Shown: one piece after another, positions 16,088 to 22,855 of the stretch | How the letters are laid out: each line of letters opens with the position of its first letter | Position numbering within the stretch: position 1 is the first letter of the stretch | Origin: Embleya sp040605455 | Lineage (GTDB): Bacteria > Actinomycetota > Actinomycetes > Streptomycetales > Streptomycetaceae | Direction: 5' to 3' | Length of the DNA stretch: 33,280 bases | Assembly (NCBI RefSeq): GCF_040605455.1 | Contig: NZ_JBEXCV010000104.1 | Location: 1-33,280, forward strand | Made by a program: the position numbers and the translations under genes | Notes under the pieces: generated by a model | The model's input: only the letters and a program-made list of their open reading frames with translations | Database searches by the model: none | Told to the model about the DNA's origin: nothing

Positions 16088-17485
16088 ATGGCGTATTTCG
16101 ACGCGGCCTCCACCGAACCACTGCACCCGGCTGCGAAAGCGGCCTTCCTGAGCACTCTCGACGAGGGCTGGGCCGATCCCGCACGCGGTTATTACGACGG
16201 ACGACGAGCCCGAATGCTGCTCGACGCGGCGCGGGAGACCGTGGCGTCCGTGTTGGGCACCCGATCCGATGAAGTGTCATTCACCACATCCGGGACACAG
16301 GCGGTCCAGTTGGGCATGCTCGGGGTGCTCGCGGGCCGCCGCCGGGTGGGCACGCACCTGGTCGTCGGCGCGGTCGAACACTCCTGCGTCCTGCACACCG
16401 CGGACACGCACGCGGCTCGTTCGGAGCAGCGCGGAACGGTCGCGGAAATCACCCGGACGGGGGTGGACCGTACGGGACGGCTCGACGTGTCGGCGTTCGC
16501 CTCGGCACTTCGTGCGGACACCGCACTCGCGTGCGCACAAAGTGCCAACCACGAGGTGGGCACGGTGCAGCCGATCGCCGAGGTGGTGACGGCGTGTCAG
16601 GAGGCGGGCGTGCCACTGCTCGTGGACGCCGCGCAGTCGGTGGGCCGGCTGTCGGTGCCGGACGGCTGGTCGGTGCTGACCGCGAGCGCGCACAAGTGGG
16701 GCGGTCCGGCCGGGGTCGGCCTGCTCGTGGTGCGCAAGGGCACCCGCTACGCGTCGGCGCTGCCCTACGACGAGCGCGAGGCGCGCCGGGTGCCCGGGTT
16801 CGAGAACGTGCCGGCGATCGTCGCGGCGGCGGTCGCGCTGGGTGCGGTGAGCACCGAGTCGGCCGGCGAGGATCGTCGGCTGTCCGCGCTGGTCGACCGC
16901 ATCCGTACCCGCGTCCGGGAGACGGTTCCCGACGTCGAGGTGGTCGGCGATCCACTCCACCGACTCCCGCACATCGTCACGTTCTCCTGCTTGTACGTCG
17001 ACGGCGAGGCCCTGCTGACCGAACTGGACAGGGCGGGCTTCGCGGTGTCGTCGGGTTCCTCGTGCACGTCCTCGACCCTGACCCCCAGCCATGTCCTGGA
17101 GGCGATGGGCGTGTTGTCCCACGGCAACATCCGCGTGTCGCTGCCGCGCGGTACGGCCGAGGCCGAGGTGGACCGCTTCCTGGCCCTCCTCCCCGGCCTG
17201 GTCGCAGGGCTCCGCGCGGTGGTCGCGCACACCCCCGCACCCACGCCAGCGGCGACCGAGGAGGGCGTGGTCGTCGACGCCCTCGGCCGGCGCTGTCCGA
17301 TCCCGGTGATCGAGTTGGCCAAACGCATCCTCGACGTCGAGGACGGCACGCTGGTCACGGTCCTGTCCGACGACGAGGCCTCGGCCCTGGACATCCCCGC
17401 CTGGTGCGAAATGACCGGCAACGAATTCATCCACACCGAACCCCGCCCCCAAGGCAACGCCTACGTGGTCCGCCGCCACGCCTGA
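16088..17485 (+). CDS. Cysteine desulfurase fused to a TusA-type sulfur carrier
   Basis: 465 residues in two domains. Residues 1-375 are a group I (IscS/NifS-like) desulfurase: YFDAAST start, VEHS with His98, LLVDAAQ with Asp180, SAHKWGG with PLP Lys203, and the mobile loop SSGSSCTSS with Cys326, which takes sulfur from cysteine as a persulfide. After a Pro/Ala linker (380-392), residues 394-465 form a TusA/SirA domain, DALGRRCPIPVIEL, with Cys403 in the CPxP motif. The fusion lets the persulfide pass directly from Cys326 to Cys403. Targets could be tRNA thiolation, molybdenum cofactor or Fe-S assembly; the sequence does not say. ATG 16088 gives the normal N terminus of the family. Confidence 0.92.
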   Translation: MAYFDAASTEPLHPAAKAAFLSTLDEGWADPARGYYDGRRARMLLDAARETVASVLGTRSDEVSFTTSGTQAVQLGMLGVLAGRRRVGTHLVVGAVEHSCVLHTADTHAARSEQRGTVAEITRTGVDRTGRLDVSAFASALRADTALACAQSANHEVGTVQPIAEVVTACQEAGVPLLVDAAQSVGRLSVPDGWSVLTASAHKWGGPAGVGLLVVRKGTRYASALPYDEREARRVPGFENVPAIVAAAVALGAVSTESAGEDRRLSALVDRIRTRVRETVPDVEVVGDPLHRLPHIVTFSCLYVDGEALLTELDRAGFAVSSGSSCTSSTLTPSHVLEAMGVLSHGNIRVSLPRGTAEAEVDRFLALLPGLVAGLRAVVAHTPAPTPAATEEGVVVDALGRRCPIPVIELAKRILDVEDGTLVTVLSDDEASALDIPAWCEMTGNEFIHTEPRPQGNAYVVRRHA

Positions 17486-17497
17486 CCCCACCAAAGC

Positions 17498-17676
17498 GGC
17501 CTCAAACGCCGGCCGGGCTGAAGTCACCCAACCGGCGCTTGAGGCCAACCAGCCCGGCCGGCGCTTGAGGCGAAACAGCCCCGCCGGCGCTTGAGGCGAA
17601 ACAGCCCGGCCGGCGCTTGAGGCCAACCAGCCCCGCCGGCGCTTGAGGCGAAACAGCCCGGCCGGCGCTTGAGGCC
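17498..17676. repeat. Array of seven hairpin repeats (one inverted, six direct at 26-bp period)
   Basis: The loop GGCGCTTGA starts at 17534, 17560, 17586, 17612, 17638 and 17664, exactly 26 bp apart. An inverted copy (loop GGCGTTTGA) lies at 17502-17510. Flanking stems are GGCC/GGCC or CGCC/GGCG, changing together so that pairing is kept in most copies; 17534 and 17560 are imperfect. Most copies are preceded by CAGCCC. Spacers alternate between CAACCAG and GAAACAG types. The inverted copy can also pair over about 22 bp with a direct copy, so the array could terminate transcripts from both convergent genes around it. Confidence 0.85.
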
Positions 17677-17701
17677 AAGCGAAGGCGGAAGCCGAGCCGC
17701 G

Positions 17702-18679
17702 TCAGGAAGCCAAGTGCGCCGACACCTCTGCGGCCGCAACATCGCCGTAGGCCTTCGCGAACCGCCCCAGGAACGAGGCCCGCCGCAACGAATACTCCTG
17801 CGTCCCGACCGTCTCGATGACCAGCGTCGCCACCATGTTGCCGACCTGCGCCGACCGCTCCAGCGACAACCCCCACGAGATCCCGGACAAGAACCCGGCC
17901 CGGAACCCGTCACCCACACCCGTCGGATCGACCTTGGCGTCCTCCGCGGGACAGGGCACCACGATGGTCTCCTCGCCCGCCTGCTCGACCTTGACCCCAC
18001 GCGACCCCAGCGTGGTGACCCGGACGCCGACCTTCTTCAGGATGTCGGCCTCGGACCAGCCGCTCTTCTGCACGATCAGCGCGCTCTCGTACTCGTTGGT
18101 GAGCAGATACGTGGCGCCGTCGATGAGCCGACGAATGTCCTCCCCCTCCATCCGGGCGAGCTGCTGCGAGGGGTCGGCCGCGAACGGGTAGCCGCGCTCG
18201 CGGCACTCGTCGCTGTGCCGCAACATCGCCTCGGGGTCGTTCGCGCCGATCACAACGAGATCCAGGCCGCCGACCCGATCGGCCACCGGCCGCAGTTCGA
18301 TCTCGCGGGCCTCGCTCATCGCGCCGGTATAGAAGGACGCGATCTGGTTGTGCTCCTCGTCGGTCGTGCACACGAACCGGGCGGTGTGATGGGTCGGCGA
18401 GATGTGCACGGACTCGGTGTCCACATGGTGGCGATCCAACCACGAACGGTAGTCGACGAAGTCCGCCCCGGCGGCGCCGACCAGGATCGGCGACAGCCCC
18501 AGACACCCCATCCCGAAGCAGATGTTCGGCGCGACGCCGCCACGCCGGATGTCCAGCTTGTCGACGAGGAAGGACAGCGAGACCACGTGCAGCTTGTCCG
18601 AGACGAGCTGGTCGGAGAACCGACCCGGAAACGTCATGAGGTGGTCGGTGGCGATCGACCCGGTCACGGCAATGCGCAT
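17702..18679 (-). CDS. PfkB-family adenosine kinase-like sugar kinase
   Basis: A 325-residue PfkB/ribokinase-fold kinase. Features are GSIATDHLM at the start, RRGGVAPNICFGMG (substrate side), the PfkB signature DPTGVGDGFRAGF with Asp257 as catalytic base, and NDPE near 147-150. By memory it closely resembles the mycobacterial adenosine kinase AdoK (earlier CbhK), which lies in the same neighbourhood near ctaC, so phosphorylation of adenosine to AMP is the best guess; another nucleoside or sugar is possible. The ATG is preceded by AGGAG at a 9-nt gap. It converges on the desulfurase-TusA gene across the repeat array. Confidence 0.88.
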   Translation of the reverse strand: MRIAVTGSIATDHLMTFPGRFSDQLVSDKLHVVSLSFLVDKLDIRRGGVAPNICFGMGCLGLSPILVGAAGADFVDYRSWLDRHHVDTESVHISPTHHTARFVCTTDEEHNQIASFYTGAMSEAREIELRPVADRVGGLDLVVIGANDPEAMLRHSDECRERGYPFAADPSQQLARMEGEDIRRLIDGATYLLTNEYESALIVQKSGWSEADILKKVGVRVTTLGSRGVKVEQAGEETIVVPCPAEDAKVDPTGVGDGFRAGFLSGISWGLSLERSAQVGNMVATLVIETVGTQEYSLRRASFLGRFAKAYGDVAAAEVSAHLAS

Positions 18680-18785
18680 GGCGCGTGTCTCCTATGTGGA
18701 GGACGGGGAGAGTGGCGTACGGGGAGTACGAGAAGGGGAAAACTCGCACACGTTATCCCACCTCGGTCGGGCACCCCGTCGAAAA

Positions 18786-18799
18786 CTACCGGTCGGTAG
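18786..18799. promoter_or_regulatory. Palindrome CTACCG-GT-CGGTAG (possible TetR-type operator)
   Basis: Perfect 6-bp arms around GT in the divergent gap between the AdoK-like gene (start 18679) and the small gene at 18860. The ACCGGTCGGT core looks like operators bound by many TetR-family repressors. It ends 26 bp before a TACGCT box at 18826. No regulator gene is adjacent. Confidence 0.4.
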
Positions 18800-18825
18800 A
18801 CCGTGCCGTCACGCTCCGTGCGACT

Positions 18826-18831
18826 TACGCT
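18826..18831 (+). promoter_or_regulatory. Candidate -10 box of the 70-residue protein gene
   Basis: TACGCT would start a transcript near 18838, giving a leader of about 22 nt that contains the AAGGAG ribosome site at 18847-18852. The -35 region is not recognisable. Confidence 0.35.
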
Positions 18832-18859
18832 GAAGATCCCCATCGCAAGGAGTCATGAA

Positions 18860-19072
18860 ATGTCCCCGATGCCCGTGATGCCGTCCCAGGCCGAGCCCGA
18901 GACGCTCGCCGACCTGCGCGGTGACTGCCGTCACATCGACGCGTCGTGGACCACGCCGGGCCCGGAGCGCACGCCCGCGAAGACCGCGCCCGTCGGTTCG
19001 CACGCCCCCGCCACCGATGTCCCCGCGCACGGCGCGACGCTGGTCGCGGGCATGTCCGAGTACGGCGACTGA
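18860..19072 (+). CDS. Small proline-rich hypothetical protein (70 aa)
   Basis: Starts MSPMPVMPSQAEPE, is rich in Pro, Ala and Thr, has one Cys (GDCRH), and no membrane segment or known domain. It is accepted as a gene because AAGGAG (18847-18852) stands exactly 7 nt before ATG 18860, a TACGCT box lies upstream, and the third positions are GC-rich. It is followed 46 bp later by the membrane-anchored protein at 19119, with which it may be transcribed. I do not recognise it. Confidence 0.55.
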   Translation: MSPMPVMPSQAEPETLADLRGDCRHIDASWTTPGPERTPAKTAPVGSHAPATDVPAHGATLVAGMSEYGD

Positions 19073-19118
19073 CCACCGCTCGGGGGAACCGCACCGGCTC
19101 GACCCGCGTCGAATCGTC

Positions 19119-19727
19119 ATGCGTACCCACGGTGAGCACGACGAAGGAATTCGACCCGAACCCACCGCGCGCCGGCGGCCGTTGATCGTCGGGCTCGCGA
19201 TCGTTGCGGTACTCGGCATCGGCGGCGGCACCTGGGCGGTGCTCGGCAACGAGAAATCGCCCCGCACGACCACCGCCGACCCCGGCGCCGGCGCGTCGAT
19301 CGAGCCCGTCGCCCCGGGCGGGGCAGCCGTACCGACCCGACCGGGCGCGCCCGCCTCCGCGAACGCCGCCGGCCCGGACACCTCGACATCCTCGCCCAAC
19401 CTGCCCGCGGGCACCCCGCACACCTATTACCCGGCCCAGCACAACACCCGGTTCAGCCGCTACGCGGTGGACCCGGACGGCCGCACGCTGACCGCCTGGC
19501 TGTGGGGCGGTCAGTGCGAGACCGACCGCCTCGTGGTCGCGAGCGAGTCGGCGACACAGATCGCCATCCGCGTGGAGGTCACTCCCACCGCCGACATGTG
19601 CACGGACATGGCTGTGGAGAACAAGGCGAACGTGACCCTTCCCACATCGCTGGGTGCGCGCACGCTCGTCGACGCCGACACCGGCGCGCGCATCACGCCG
19701 GGCGGCAACCCCTTCTCGGCCGGCTGA
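19119..19727 (+). CDS. Membrane-anchored secreted hypothetical protein
   Basis: About 202 residues: a short charged cytoplasmic start, one membrane helix (about 21-43), a Pro/Ala/Thr-rich linker, then an extracellular domain with TPHTYYPAQHNTRFSRYAVD. Two cysteines in that domain (GGQCETD and ADMCTDM) could form a disulfide. No family was recognised. The ATG at 19119 has no visible ribosome site, so the start is uncertain and translation may depend on the gene before it. A strong bidirectional hairpin follows. Confidence 0.65.
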   Translation: MRTHGEHDEGIRPEPTARRRPLIVGLAIVAVLGIGGGTWAVLGNEKSPRTTTADPGAGASIEPVAPGGAAVPTRPGAPASANAAGPDTSTSSPNLPAGTPHTYYPAQHNTRFSRYAVDPDGRTLTAWLWGGQCETDRLVVASESATQIAIRVEVTPTADMCTDMAVENKANVTLPTSLGARTLVDADTGARITPGGNPFSAG

Positions 19728-19744
19728 CCGGACCCGCACGCGAC

Positions 19745-19780
19745 GACGCCGCGCCGACCCTTGCGGGTCGACGCGGCGTC
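19745..19780. terminator. Bidirectional terminator hairpin
   Basis: A 16-bp stem with one C-A mismatch and a TTGC loop (arms 19745-19760 and 19765-19780). It lies between the convergent secreted-protein gene (stop 19727) and the ErpA-like gene (stop 19809) and can serve both. Confidence 0.8.
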
Positions 19781-19808
19781 CGAGTTCAGCGGGGGGCGAG
19801 GCGGCGAA

Positions 19809-20162
19809 TCAGTGGAACGAGTCACCGCAGGCGCACGAGCCGGCCGCGTTCGGGTTGTCGATCGTGAAGCCCTGCTTCTCGATCGTGTCCACGAAGTCGA
19901 TCGTGGCGCCGCTCAGATACGGCGAGCTCATCCGGTCCGTGACGACCGAGACACCGTTGAAGTCGGCCACGACGTCGCCGTCGAGCGAACGCTCGTCGAA
20001 GAACAGCTGGTACCGCATGCCGGAACAACCGCCGGGCTGGACGGCCACGCGCAACGCGAGATCGTCGCGACCCTCTTGCTCCAGCAGAGTCTTGACCTTG
20101 GCCGCCGCCTCATCGCTGAGGAGGATGCCACCGGTCTTGGTGGTCTCGTCCTGGACAGTCAT
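19809..20162 (-). CDS. ErpA/HesB-type iron-sulfur cluster insertion protein
   Basis: An A-type Fe-S carrier of 117 residues with the three canonical cysteines: Cys46 in PGGCSGM and Cys110/Cys112 in GSCACGDSF. It carries clusters from the assembly scaffold to target enzymes. NadA, encoded divergently 195 bp away, is a [4Fe-4S] enzyme and a plausible client. ATG 20162 is chosen because GGGAG lies 7 nt before it; the in-frame TTG at 20168 is unlikely. Confidence 0.93.
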   Translation of the reverse strand: MTVQDETTKTGGILLSDEAAAKVKTLLEQEGRDDLALRVAVQPGGCSGMRYQLFFDERSLDGDVVADFNGVSVVTDRMSSPYLSGATIDFVDTIEKQGFTIDNPNAAGSCACGDSFH

Positions 20163-20301
20163 CTGCAAGCTCCCACGTGGTGGTTCGTCATTCGTACGCC
20201 ACTTCCACCCTCGGCAACCGACGGCGGCTCGGCCCTATTCCCACATCATGCTTCGGGCCCTCGCGTTTTACTCATGGTCGCACACCCCCGCTCTCGTCAA
20301 C

Positions 20302-20331
20302 CTGACACGAACAGGATAGGATTGTTAGTGT
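20302..20331 (+). promoter_or_regulatory. Promoter of nadA
   Basis: CTGACA (20302-20307) and TAGTGT (20326-20331) separated by 18 bp resemble the -35 and -10 boxes of a housekeeping actinobacterial promoter. Transcription would start near 20338, leaving a leader of about 20 nt that contains GAAGAGG before GTG 20358. Confidence 0.5.
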
Positions 20332-20333
20332 CA
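20303..20333. promoter_or_regulatory. Inverted repeat covering the nadA promoter (probable operator)
   Basis: TGACACGAACA (20303-20313) and TGTTAGTGTCA (20323-20333) are complementary over 11 bp with one mismatch, separated by 9 bp. The repeat runs from the -35 box to the -10 box, so a bound protein would block transcription. NAD synthesis genes are often controlled by repressors such as NrtR, but I cannot assign this site to a family. Confidence 0.55.
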
Positions 20334-20357
20334 ATTAGACGAGAAGAGGTGCGCGCC

Positions 20358-21542
20358 GTGACCGCGACACACGATCTGGACCTGCCGCCCGGGGTGCAGC
20401 CGACGCCGCTCGCGCTGCTGATGCTCGGGCGCGCCGCCGACCCGCGCAGCGAACGGGGCGTCGAGTGTCCCGGTGACCTGCCCTCGCCCTCCGACCCGGA
20501 CCTGGTGGCCCGGGCCCGTGCGGCGAAGGAGCGGCTCGGCGACAAGGTGTTCATCCTGGGCCACCACTACCAGCGCGACGAGGTGATCGAATTCGCCGAC
20601 GTGACCGGCGACTCGTTCAAGCTCGCACGCGAGGCGGCGGCCCGTCCGGACGCGCCGTACATCGTCTTCTGCGGTGTGCACTTCATGGCCGAGAGCGCCG
20701 ACATCCTGACCTCCGACGAGCAGCAGGTGATCCTGCCGGACCTGGCGGCGGGCTGCTCGATGGCCGACATGGCCACCTCGGAGCAGGTCGAGGAATGCTG
20801 GGACGTGCTCGCCGACGCGGGCATCGCGGATGTCACCGTGCCGGTCTCGTACATGAACTCGTCGGCCGACATCAAGGCGTTCACCGGCCGCAACGGCGGC
20901 ACGATATGCACGTCCTCCAACGCCAAGCGGGCCCTGGACTGGGCCTTCGAGCAGGGCGAGAAGGTGCTGTTCCTGCCCGACCAGCACCTGGGCCGCAACA
21001 CCGCTGTGCTGGAGATGGGGCTGAGCCCGGACGACTGCGTGCTGTACAACCCGCACAAGCCCAACGGCGGCCTCACCCGCGAGCAGCTGCGCGCGGCGAA
21101 GATGATTCTGTGGCGCGGACACTGCTCGGTGCACGGGCGGTTCGACGTGAGCTCCGTGGAGGAGGTGCGCGCCCGGATCCCCGGGGTCAACGTGCTCGTG
21201 CACCCGGAATGCCGGCACGAGGTGGTCACCGCGGCCGACTACGTCGGCTCGACCGAATACATCATCAACACGCTGGACACGGCCGAGCCGGGTTCGGCGT
21301 GGGCGATCGGCACCGAACTCAACCTGGTCCGCCGGGTGGCTGCGGCGCATCCCGACAAGCAGGTCGTCTTCCTGGACAAGACGGTGTGCTTCTGCTCGAC
21401 GATGAATCGGATCGACCTGCCGCACCTGGTGTGGACGCTGGAGTCGCTGGCCGAGGGCAACGTGGTCAACCGGATCCGGGTGGACGCGGAGACCGAGAAG
21501 TTTGCCAAGGTCGCGCTCGACCGCATGCTGGCCCTGCCGTAA
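20358..21542 (+). CDS. nadA: Quinolinate synthase
   Basis: NadA condenses iminoaspartate with dihydroxyacetone phosphate to quinolinate in de novo NAD synthesis, using a [4Fe-4S] cluster. It has 394 residues with the family blocks ILGHHYQRDEVIEFAD, FCGVHFMAES, TSSNA and FLPDQHLGRN. Likely cluster ligands are Cys105, Cys256 (WRGHCSVH) and a cysteine of VCFCSTMN (344/346). The start is GTG 20358, with GAAGAGG before it. nadB and nadC, usual partners, are not in the 3' flank, so this gene stands alone and converges on pspAA. Confidence 0.95.
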   Translation: MTATHDLDLPPGVQPTPLALLMLGRAADPRSERGVECPGDLPSPSDPDLVARARAAKERLGDKVFILGHHYQRDEVIEFADVTGDSFKLAREAAARPDAPYIVFCGVHFMAESADILTSDEQQVILPDLAAGCSMADMATSEQVEECWDVLADAGIADVTVPVSYMNSSADIKAFTGRNGGTICTSSNAKRALDWAFEQGEKVLFLPDQHLGRNTAVLEMGLSPDDCVLYNPHKPNGGLTREQLRAAKMILWRGHCSVHGRFDVSSVEEVRARIPGVNVLVHPECRHEVVTAADYVGSTEYIINTLDTAEPGSAWAIGTELNLVRRVAAAHPDKQVVFLDKTVCFCSTMNRIDLPHLVWTLESLAEGNVVNRIRVDAETEKFAKVALDRMLALP

Positions 21543-21551
21543 CACGTGAGC

Positions 21552-21590
21552 GGGCGGTGTGCCTCGGGAAGCTCCCGGGGCACACCGCCC
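21552..21590. terminator. Bidirectional terminator hairpin between nadA and pspAA
   Basis: An 18-bp stem with one G-T wobble and an AGC loop (arms 21552-21569 and 21573-21590, beginning GGGCGGTGTGCC), 10 bp after the nadA stop and 30 bp beyond the pspAA stop on the other strand. Confidence 0.85.
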
Positions 21591-21619
21591 ACACGCAGCA
21601 CGAAGGAGCGGTAGTCGCG

Positions 21620-21898
21620 TCAGCCCGGGATCAGACCGTCCGCGCTCAGCATCTTCCTGACCTCGTCCACATGTGCGTCCTCGGCCGGCAACAGCAGGTC
21701 GGAGGGCACGATCTCGTCATCCGGCACCGCGGTGCCGACCTCGCGGACCTTGGACAGGAGCGCTGTCAACGCCGCGCGGAAGGCGGCGTCGCCGCCGCCC
21801 TCGATCGCGGCCTGAAGCTCGTCGTCGACCCGGTTGAGCACATCCAAGTGCTCCGCCGCGACGTCGAGCTGGCCCTCACCCACGATCCGCACGATCAT
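21620..21898 (-). CDS. PspA-associated protein PspAA
   Basis: A 92-residue protein starting MIVRIVGEGQLDV, with acidic helices and the ending ADGLIPG. It matches my memory of the actinobacterial PspAA family, found next to pspA and thought to act with it in membrane stress. The ATG overlaps the pspA stop (ATGA), so the pair is translationally coupled. The biochemical role is not established. Confidence 0.8.
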   Translation of the reverse strand: MIVRIVGEGQLDVAAEHLDVLNRVDDELQAAIEGGGDAAFRAALTALLSKVREVGTAVPDDEIVPSDLLLPAEDAHVDEVRKMLSADGLIPG

Positions 21899-22668
21899 GT
21901 GCCGTCTCCCTGCTTGTCGAAACGCGGCCGGGGCTGTCCGGGGCCGATCGCCGGCGGCGGGGTGCCACCGGAGAGCTCGGCCTTCATCCGCTCCAGCTCC
22001 AGTTCCACGTCCGACGTGCTGGACAAACGCTCCAGCTCCGCGGTGATGTCGTCCTTCGCCATCCCGGTCGGGTCGTCGAGCGCGCCCGAAGCGAGCAGCT
22101 CGTCGATCGCGCCCGCCCGGGCCTGCATCTGCGCGGTCTTGTCCTCGGCCCGCTGGATCGCGAGCCCGACGTCGCCCATCTCCTCGGAGATGCCGGCGAC
22201 CGCGCCACCGATCCGCGCCTGGGCCTCGGCGGCCGTGTAGGTCGCCTTGATCGTCTCCTTGCGGGTACGGAACGCGTCCACCTTGGCCTGCAGTCGCTGC
22301 GAGGCCAGGACGAGCTTCTCCTCCTCCGCCTGGAGGTTCTGGTGCTGGTTGCCGAGGTCCGAGATCTGCTGCTGCACACCCGAGCGGCGCATGAGCGCCT
22401 CGCGGGCCAGATCCTCGCGACCGAGGGCCAGCGCCTTGCGGCCCTGGTCCTCGAGCTTGCCCGACTGCTGCTGCAGACCGGTCATCTGCAATTCGAGCCG
22501 CTTGCGGGAGGTCGCCACATCGGCCACGCCCCGGCGCACCTTCTGCAACAGCTCAAGTTGCTTCTGGTACGAGTAGTCGAGCATCTCGCGTGGATCCTCG
22601 GCCTTGTCGAGGGCCTTGTTGGCCTTCGCGCGGAAGATCATCGCCATTCGCTTCATTACACCGCTCAT
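21895..22668 (-). CDS. pspA: PspA/IM30 family membrane-stress protein
   Basis: 257 residues, nearly all helical and rich in Glu, Gln, Lys and Arg, with KRMAMIFRAKANKALDKAED at the start and long coiled coils up to about residue 190. This is the ESCRT-III-like PspA/Vipp1 family, which coats and stabilises damaged inner membranes. The C-terminal stretch is Pro/Gly-rich and disordered. No pspB, pspC or pspF-like gene is present; actinobacteria use other partners, such as PspAA here. GAGG lies close before ATG 22668, and ATG 22656 is a possible alternative. Confidence 0.92.
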   Translation of the reverse strand: MSGVMKRMAMIFRAKANKALDKAEDPREMLDYSYQKQLELLQKVRRGVADVATSRKRLELQMTGLQQQSGKLEDQGRKALALGREDLAREALMRRSGVQQQISDLGNQHQNLQAEEEKLVLASQRLQAKVDAFRTRKETIKATYTAAEAQARIGGAVAGISEEMGDVGLAIQRAEDKTAQMQARAGAIDELLASGALDDPTGMAKDDITAELERLSSTSDVELELERMKAELSGGTPPPAIGPGQPRPRFDKQGDGT

Positions 22669-22713
22669 GGGCCTCGCGTGCCCCCTTCGTAGGCAACCCG
22701 TGCTGCTCCCTGA

Positions 22714-22719
22714 AGCCTA
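22714..22719 (-). promoter_or_regulatory. Candidate -10 box of pspA-pspAA
   Basis: TAGGCT on the minus strand within TTTAGGCTTC, giving a transcript start near 22707 and a leader of about 38 nt. No good -35 box is seen, which may mean an alternative sigma factor or an activator. Confidence 0.4.
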
Positions 22720-22843
22720 AATGCCCAAGCGACCTTGTGGCAGCAGGGCTTTGCCTCACTTGACGTGTTCCCGCCCGTGAGAGTTCCGCATCCACCTCGC
22801 ACCGGATCCGGGGAGCCTTGAAATGTCGGCCGGCTCCAACACG

Positions 22844-22849
22844 TAGGCT
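22844..22849 (+). promoter_or_regulatory. -10 box of the DUF3043-like gene (leaderless)
   Basis: TAGGCT ends 6 nt before GTG 22856, with no Shine-Dalgarno in between, so the mRNA should begin at the start codon. Confidence 0.55.
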
Positions 22850-22855
22850 TTGAGA

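Noticed and set aside
14989..16155. Longer ctaC reaching back to 16155
   Set aside because: It would cross the divergent promoter and overlap the desulfurase-TusA gene. The GTG at 15852 has a good ribosome site and gives a correct lipoprotein signal.
17498..17676. CRISPR array
   Set aside because: The period is only 26 bp in total, the spacers are of two nearly identical types rather than unique, and there are no cas genes. It is a tandem hairpin repeat.
17502..17876. Repeat-rich open frame that would encode peptides of the GLxxLKRRxG type
   Set aside because: It arises from translating the 26-bp repeats and the antisense of the kinase gene. It has no start signals or independent coding character.
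19761..20357. N-terminal extension of nadA in the same frame
   Set aside because: It runs antisense through the ErpA-like gene and across the nadA promoter. NadA homology begins only after GTG 20358.
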